In this document: one piece after another, positions 59,342-64,000 of the stretch
How the letters are laid out: the number at the start of each line of letters is the position of its first letter
Position numbering within the stretch: position 1 is the stretch's first letter
Assembly (NCBI RefSeq): GCF_008039615.1
Contig: NZ_VDUZ01000005.1
Coordinates: forward strand, 180,857-244,856
Length of the DNA stretch: 64,000 bases
Reading direction: 5' to 3'
Source of the DNA: Vineibacter terrae
Lineage (GTDB): Bacteria; Pseudomonadota; Alphaproteobacteria; Reyranellales; Reyranellaceae
Position numbers and translations under genes: made by a program
Notes under the pieces: generated by a model
Database searches by the model: none
What the model was told of the DNA's origin: nothing
What the model saw: the letters and a program-made list of their open reading frames with translations, nothing else

Positions 59342-60580
59342 ATGAAGCTGGCCCAACGATCCGTCGGCCAAGAGTTCCCAGGCACCATGTCAAGCTCGCG
59401 CCCCGTCGTCACCTTCTCGCTCCTCATCCTTTGCGCAACCCTGTCGCTGGCAGGGACCGATCTGATATTGCCGGCCGTGCCGCAGCTGCCGGCCGTCTTC
59501 GCGACGAACGAGGCGACCGCGCAATTGGTGCTTGCCGCCTATGTCGGTGGCAGCGGCTTCGGCCTGCTCCTGTTCGGGCGGCTGGTTGACCGTTTCGAGC
59601 GCAAGGCCCTGCTGGTGTCGTCGCTGGCGGCGTTCGCGATCGCTGCGCTCGGCTGTGCCTTTTCACCAAGCATCGGCGTGCTCATCGGGCTGCGGTTCGC
59701 GCAGGGGGCCGCTTCTGCCGCCGCGCCGGTGTTTGGTCCCGGCATCATCCGGCAGCTGTTCAGTGACAAGGCCGCCGTCCGGGCGGTCGGATTTCTCGGC
59801 AGCGTCGAGTCGCTGGTGCCGGCGCTGGCGCCCATTCTGGGTGTCGCGTTGCTGGCCCATCTCGGATGGCAATCCTCTTTCGAGCTGCTTGCCGCGCTGG
59901 CATCGGCGGCCGCCGTCCTGATCGCGATGCTCGGCATGCCGCGCACGCAGCGGGCCCGCGGCGCCCGGGGCGGCTACCTGCAGTTGCTGACCGACCGCGT
60001 CTTCATGCGCTATGCGTTGAGCCAGGCCATGACACTGGGCGGCCTGATCACGTTCGTGTTCGGCGCGCCGGCCGTCATCGTCGGAACGATGGGCGGCACG
60101 CTCGACGACTTCATCGTCATGCAGGTCGTCAACGTCGCCGGCTTCATCGTGACGGCCAATCTCAGCGCACGCATCGCCGAGCGCCTTGGCGCCGAGCAGG
60201 TCATCCTGCTGGGCACCGCGATGGCCGCGGCCAGCGCGCTGGCCTTGCTGGCCTATGGCCTTGCCGGCGGCGCCGACAGCATGATCCTCACGCTCCTGTT
60301 CCTGCCGATGGCGATCGGCCTGGGGCTGCGCGGTCCCGTCGGCTTCTATCGTGGTGTTGTCGCCGCCGGCGGCAACGATGCGCGCGGCTCGGCGCTGATC
60401 GTCTTCTTCATCTTCATGATGACCACCATGGGCACGGTTCTTGCCGCGCCGATCATCACCAGGGGCCTGCCGGCGCTGGCGCTTGTGGCGAGCGCGATCC
60501 ACCTGGCGTCGGTCGCCTCGCTCCTCTTGCTTCCCAGGATGCAGGAGACCGTGTCGCAGGCAGCCGACCCACAGCGCTGA
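59342..60580 (+). CDS. MFS drug-resistance exporter, Bcr/CflA type
   Basis: Up to 412 residues with twelve membrane segments. LSLAGTDLILPAVPQLPAVF near the start, the motif A region GRLVDRFERKALLVS and the motif C-like segment FLGSVESLVPALAPILGVAL point to Bcr/CflA drug:H+ antiporters, which expel bicyclomycin-, chloramphenicol-like or other compounds. ATG 59387 (MSSSRPVVTF) gives a more typical N-terminus; ATG 59342 is the longest option. Neither has a strong ribosome site. It stands alone. Confidence 0.85.
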   Translation: MKLAQRSVGQEFPGTMSSSRPVVTFSLLILCATLSLAGTDLILPAVPQLPAVFATNEATAQLVLAAYVGGSGFGLLLFGRLVDRFERKALLVSSLAAFAIAALGCAFSPSIGVLIGLRFAQGAASAAAPVFGPGIIRQLFSDKAAVRAVGFLGSVESLVPALAPILGVALLAHLGWQSSFELLAALASAAAVLIAMLGMPRTQRARGARGGYLQLLTDRVFMRYALSQAMTLGGLITFVFGAPAVIVGTMGGTLDDFIVMQVVNVAGFIVTANLSARIAERLGAEQVILLGTAMAAASALALLAYGLAGGADSMILTLLFLPMAIGLGLRGPVGFYRGVVAAGGNDARGSALIVFFIFMMTTMGTVLAAPIITRGLPALALVASAIHLASVASLLLLPRMQETVSQAADPQR

Positions 60581-60796
60581 TTGCCGGCGGCCGTTGCCGG
60601 TCGACAGGGAGGGGCGGGCTGGCCGACAAAAGCGATGCACCCGTGAGAGTGCCCGAAGCCACCCCTCGAACCCCCTCCAGTTCCACGGTGTCGGCAATAT
60701 TGGTTGGAGTATAAGGTATTGAAAAATATTGATAATTACAGATTTCTGCGCTATGGAAGGCGACCGTCGTCGGCTACTGATCTGCACCGGTAGTAA

Positions 60797-62371
60797 GTGA
60801 CAGATGCATCTCAACGCAGAGTTGCCAATCAGGTGAGTTCGCGTTATGTTCCTGGTCTCGCGGTTGCAGGGCGAGCTGATTTGACTAAGGTGCGGGCGAT
60901 GGTGGGGGGGTCTCCGGAATATTCGCAGAAACGATCGGGCGCGTATTTCACACCCGGTGATGTGAGTGCGGCGTTGATCGCTTGGGTCTGCCGCAAACCC
61001 ACTGACCGTCTGGTCGATCCCTCGTGCGGCGATGGCCAGTTCCTGGCTCTTCACAGCAACAGCGTTGGCATCGAGCAGAACCCGGTCTCGGCGCGTCGTG
61101 CATTCGAGCGCGCACCGGGCGCCCTGGTGCACGAGGGCGATTTCTTCACTTGGGCCATCGAAACCCGCGAGCGGTTCGAGTGCGCCGCAGGCAATCCGCC
61201 TTTCATTCGGTACCAGACTTTTAAAGGCGAGATGCGGCGTCGAGCACTGAAGCTGTGCTTCGATCTGGGCGCCCGCTTCAGCGGACTGACCTCCTCCTGG
61301 GCGCCGTTCATCGTTGCGACCGCCGGCCTGTTGAAGCGCGGCGGCCGCATGGCATTTGTCGTGCCCGCTGAGATCGGCCACGCGCCTTACGCGGCGCCGC
61401 TGCTCGACTATCTCGTCGCGTCATTCTCGACCGTGCATATCGTCGCAGTGCGCAAGAAGCTGTTTCCGACGCTCTCGGAGGATTGCTGGCTGCTCTATGC
61501 GGAGGACTTCGGCGGCAAGGCCGATGCGATCGACTTGACTGTTGTCGACGAGTTCTTGCCGGGAAGGGCGCCGCCGAAGCCGACCACGAAGGTCAACCTC
61601 GAAGAGTGGCGCGCCGTTTGGAACCAGCGCCTGCGTCCGTATCTGCTGCCTGCATCGGTGCGCGGCCTGTATGCCGCTGCGCTCGCTGATCCCTGCACGA
61701 AACGGCTGGCCGATTTCGCGGCCGTAGGGATTGGCTACGTTAGCGGCGACAACGACTTTTTTCACCTCAGGCCCTCCGACGCGAAGCGCCTGCAAATCCC
61801 GTCCGCGTTTCTACAGCCGTCGCTCCGTAACAGCCGAGCGATGCCAGACAAGCAGATCACTAGGGCCACGGTCGACGACTGGAAACGGAACGACGATCCG
61901 GTGTTGTTGCTGAGGCTGACGCGCGATCAGGAGCTTCCGGCCGCCGTGAGTAACTATCTTGACAGCAGTGCCGGCCGCGAGGCGAGGCAAGGATACAAGT
62001 GCCGCAATCGCGCACCTTGGTATGCAGTGCCTGATGTCCAGATTCCCGATTTCGTGATGAGCTACATGTCGGGGCGCAACGTGAATCTTGTCAAGAACGC
62101 CGCTGGCGTATCCTGTACTAACAGTGTCCACTCGGTCCGGGTGAGAGACCAGGCGCTGGCAAGCAAGCTATTGCCGCAATGGTCGTCGCCCCTCGTGAGG
62201 TTGAGCTGCGAGCTCGAAGGCCATGCGCTCGGTGGTGGTATGCTGAAGCTGGAGCCCCGCGAAGCCGGACGAATTGTCTTTCCATCGACAGCAACAATCG
62301 GGAAAGCCAATGACAGCGAGTTGGAAGACGCGATAGGATCGCTCCAGCGCTGGCGGCATTATGCCGACTGA
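60797..62371 (+). CDS. N6-adenine DNA methyltransferase, gamma type (restriction-modification)
   Basis: Up to 524 residues. The N-terminal Y-S-Q-K-R-S-G-A-Y-F-T-P-G-D-V segment, SAM-binding motif I VDPSCGDGQFL, the catalytic NPPF in AAGNPPFIRYQTF (about residue 134) and later target-recognition region follow the M.TaqI/Eco57I order. GTG 60797 is the longest start; ATG 60899 with AAGGTG upstream is a good alternative, keeping the whole catalytic domain. Less GC-rich than its neighbours, with an AT-rich promoter region before it. It likely protects host DNA from the endonuclease encoded at 62486. Confidence 0.85.
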   Translation: MTDASQRRVANQVSSRYVPGLAVAGRADLTKVRAMVGGSPEYSQKRSGAYFTPGDVSAALIAWVCRKPTDRLVDPSCGDGQFLALHSNSVGIEQNPVSARRAFERAPGALVHEGDFFTWAIETRERFECAAGNPPFIRYQTFKGEMRRRALKLCFDLGARFSGLTSSWAPFIVATAGLLKRGGRMAFVVPAEIGHAPYAAPLLDYLVASFSTVHIVAVRKKLFPTLSEDCWLLYAEDFGGKADAIDLTVVDEFLPGRAPPKPTTKVNLEEWRAVWNQRLRPYLLPASVRGLYAAALADPCTKRLADFAAVGIGYVSGDNDFFHLRPSDAKRLQIPSAFLQPSLRNSRAMPDKQITRATVDDWKRNDDPVLLLRLTRDQELPAAVSNYLDSSAGREARQGYKCRNRAPWYAVPDVQIPDFVMSYMSGRNVNLVKNAAGVSCTNSVHSVRVRDQALASKLLPQWSSPLVRLSCELEGHALGGGMLKLEPREAGRIVFPSTATIGKANDSELEDAIGSLQRWRHYAD

Positions 62372-62485
62372 ATTGGATTGCAAGACTTCCTTCCGGCCGG
62401 CTGCAGAGGCCTGTCCGCCAAACGAATCGGTAGCATTCGGCAAGTGCGGCAGAGTTTGCCAACCGCCGCAACGTGAGAGCAGCTA

Positions 62486-63511
62486 GTGGCCGTCAGACCG
62501 TCTACGAAAGCTGAAGCCTGGGTTCTTTTCGACCATATTGTCGCTAACGCGGCGCTTGGCGGGGTATATGGCAATCCGTGGATCATTGGGCCAGACGAAC
62601 AGCTGCACTTCGATCCAGATTACGAGACACTTGCGCAATTGCTTGGTGTTCCTCTTCACCTGAAGGCGGGAACCCAATCTGGAGTTCCGGCGCTAGCCCT
62701 CGATGTATGGCTTAGCTACGAACTTCGCCGGGCAGGCTTCGAAGTGGATCAGGTGTGGCCCAGGCCGACCAACCCTCGTATTCTTCCTGCAGCAGTCGCA
62801 GCCTTGATCAAGTCGCTCCCCGCTGGCCTCCGAGGGCAAGTCGCGAATCGCATAGCAAAAAATACGTCGATACCCAATGTTACCTCGTCGTCGGCAGCAA
62901 TACTCGGAAAGAATTACCTAAAGCAGGTTGATGTAATTATCACGGACTGGGCAACGGGCCCCGAACTGCTTGTTTCAACCAAGCGCATGGACTCTTCGTA
63001 CGGCAAAAACGCCCCGCATAGGATCGAGGAGTCGTACGGCGACGCCAAGAACTTGCGACTTCGGCATCCGCTCGCAGCCCTGGGCTTCGTTTTTGGCCTC
63101 CGCTCTGACATCCTGCAGACGGAGCCCAAGACAGCAGATTGGTTATTCGACCTGCTCGTCAAGCTTGGGCAAGAGGATGATGCGTATCACGCCACGTGTC
63201 TCGTCTTAATGGAATATGCAGACGATGCCGCATTGCCAGAGGCTCAGGACGAACCACCCCCAGCTGGAATATTGGAACCCGGACCAGAGCCTGAAGGCGA
63301 GGGGGAGGACGTATCCGCTTCAATCCTCGATGCAACAGTCGATCAAATCATCAAGCGTCTTCCGAAGGTAAAAATTCTCAGCGATCGCACACCAACCGAA
63401 CTTGCGCCCAGCCGTTTTCTAGCTGCGATGGTGATGCGAGTTCTTGGTGCTACACCGGTCAACATGCACGAGGAAGCGCGCCGCCGCCGCGCCGCAGTCT
63501 TATCGAAATGA
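62486..63511 (+). CDS. Probable type II restriction endonuclease
   Basis: 341 residues from GTG 62486 (GAGAG upstream). The centre QVDVIITDWATGPELLVSTK followed by MDSSYGKNAPHRIEESYGDA and KNLRLRHPLAALGFVFGLRS resembles a restriction-endonuclease-like core, where Asp (VDVIITD) and Lys (STK) could be active-site residues; the usual acidic residue before x-K is replaced by Ser. An acidic linker rich in Pro and Glu (about 250-275) precedes a C-terminal helical part. The position 114 bases behind an adenine methyltransferase gene supports a cognate nuclease. The recognition site is unknown. Confidence 0.62.
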   Translation: MAVRPSTKAEAWVLFDHIVANAALGGVYGNPWIIGPDEQLHFDPDYETLAQLLGVPLHLKAGTQSGVPALALDVWLSYELRRAGFEVDQVWPRPTNPRILPAAVAALIKSLPAGLRGQVANRIAKNTSIPNVTSSSAAILGKNYLKQVDVIITDWATGPELLVSTKRMDSSYGKNAPHRIEESYGDAKNLRLRHPLAALGFVFGLRSDILQTEPKTADWLFDLLVKLGQEDDAYHATCLVLMEYADDAALPEAQDEPPPAGILEPGPEPEGEGEDVSASILDATVDQIIKRLPKVKILSDRTPTELAPSRFLAAMVMRVLGATPVNMHEEARRRRAAVLSK

Positions 63512-63744
63512 TGTGTAGACGATCTGCGGCTGCGCTCGCTAGGGCGCGGAGCACATCCAGACAGGCGCTCGAATCGCAGATCTCGCGAGCTTCTTATATT
63601 GTTGTCCGCTGCAGACAGAGACCGAGCGGCGATCCGAACGACATCATCCGCGCGTTTTCGGCCAGCATGGCGAAGTGTCTGTACGATCGTGTCCGTGGCG
63701 GTTTCCGGAAGAATAAGATGCTTGGCTTGGCATGCGCAGGTCGA

Positions 63745-64000
63745 TTACCCGCTTGCCAGAACGACCCATCGAGCCGGTTCGTCGGTCAGATAGACGGTTC
63801 GGGTCGGAACTTGGGGCATCAGTCCGAGCAGGTTGACCGCGCGGGCGCCGGCAATCTGCGTCATCCGAACCTGCAGGGCAATCGCATTAGAGAAAGAGCT
63901 TGCGTTTGAGGGATAGGGGTTAAGGCTGGGTTGGGTTGAGTAGTAGCGTAGGAGTTTGGCGCCATGGAGGAGTCGAGGTCGATTTTCGCCGAACTGGAGG
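63745..64000 (-). CDS. Possible partial CDS at right edge
   Basis: On the minus strand an open frame runs from the window edge to a TAA at 63745-63747, about 84 codons, including GAKLLRYYSTQPSLNPYPSN, then QVRMTQIAGARAVNLLGLMP and ending EPARWVVLASG. I do not recognise it. A 133-codon plus-strand frame overlaps it (63508-63909) and looks like a shadow, with no family signature. The stretch 63512-63744 shows no convincing gene. Confidence 0.25.
   Translation of the reverse strand, partial: LQFGENRPRLLHGAKLLRYYSTQPSLNPYPSNASSFSNAIALQVRMTQIAGARAVNLLGLMPQVPTRTVYLTDEPARWVVLASG

Noticed and set aside
60600..60700. Possible tRNA or tmRNA 3' end used as an integration site before the restriction-modification genes
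   Set aside because: CTCGAACCCCCTCCAGTTCC resembles a T-arm and acceptor end, but no full cloverleaf, matching acceptor strand or CCA was found.
63508..63909. Plus-strand frame of 133 codons after the endonuclease gene
   Set aside because: It has no recognisable motifs, an unusual composition for a gene here and an overlapping alternative frame on the other strand.

Overview
The window is GC-rich, densely coded, and uses many GTG and TTG starts and overlapping stop/start codons. Gene content points to a metabolically versatile soil or rhizosphere alphaproteobacterium (Rhodospirillales or Hyphomicrobiales type): many NMT1/taurine-type ABC importers, GntR/FCD, TetR, LysR and Lrp regulators, a class III cyclase with a TPR tail, a SigF-NrsF pair and DUF1036. 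The taxonomic placement is inference. I saw no tRNA, rRNA, IS transposase, integrase or CRISPR array.

Left part (1-11.2 kb): an acyl-CoA dehydrogenase cut by the window edge, diverging from a TetR gene and an acyl-CoA ligase; a lone peptide-type binding protein; a kinase-like gene overlapping an acyl-CoA dehydrogenase, which looks like a split ACAD10/ACAD11; and a taurine-type ABC operon with a TauD-like dioxygenase. In that operon the binding protein is broken by an internal deletion and the permease carries an in-frame palindromic element.

Stress and metal part (11.2-15.3 kb): an ECF sigma factor with its membrane anti-sigma factor (SigF-NrsF type) diverges from a complete four-gene bufferin operon: DUF2282 peptide, DUF692/MNIO enzyme, DUF2063 partner and DoxX protein. 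The two transcription units share an ECF-type promoter motif with the same 17-base spacer, so the sigma factor probably drives both. This is the most coherent system in the window.

Middle part (15.5-25.3 kb): an OmpA-type lipoprotein, a class III cyclase and the scar of a second one, a BrnT-BrnA toxin-antitoxin locus whose toxin is frameshifted, a DUF1036 protein, an MFS transporter, a glycerophosphodiesterase, a frameshifted enoyl-CoA hydratase, a MarR/EamA pair with two tandem operators, and a cluster of nested palindromic repeats.

Catabolic part (25.3-59.1 kb): three adjoining gene sets, each with its own importer. Set 1 (25.3-35.9 kb): GntR, D-aminoacylase, DapA-type aldolase, amidohydrolase, flavin monooxygenase, ABC importer, SDR and PhyH dioxygenase. 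Set 2 (36-47 kb): class III aminotransferase, aldehyde dehydrogenase, Lrp and LysR regulators, metal-less M24 hydrolase, Asp/Glu racemase-like protein, ABC importer and gamma-glutamyltransferase-like protein. This recalls ectoine-type (doe/eut) catabolism but lacks a clear deacetylase. Set 3 (47.4-57.6 kb): sugar-type ABC importer, hydantoinase/oxoprolinase HyuA-HyuB, and a GntR protein with two winged helices overlapping a binding-protein-like gene with no signal peptide. A quinone oxidoreductase and a cytidine deaminase follow.

Right end (59.3-64 kb): a Bcr/CflA-type exporter, then a less GC-rich segment with a gamma-type adenine methyltransferase and a probable cognate restriction enzyme, likely acquired. 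At least four families of long intergenic inverted repeats are scattered through the window.
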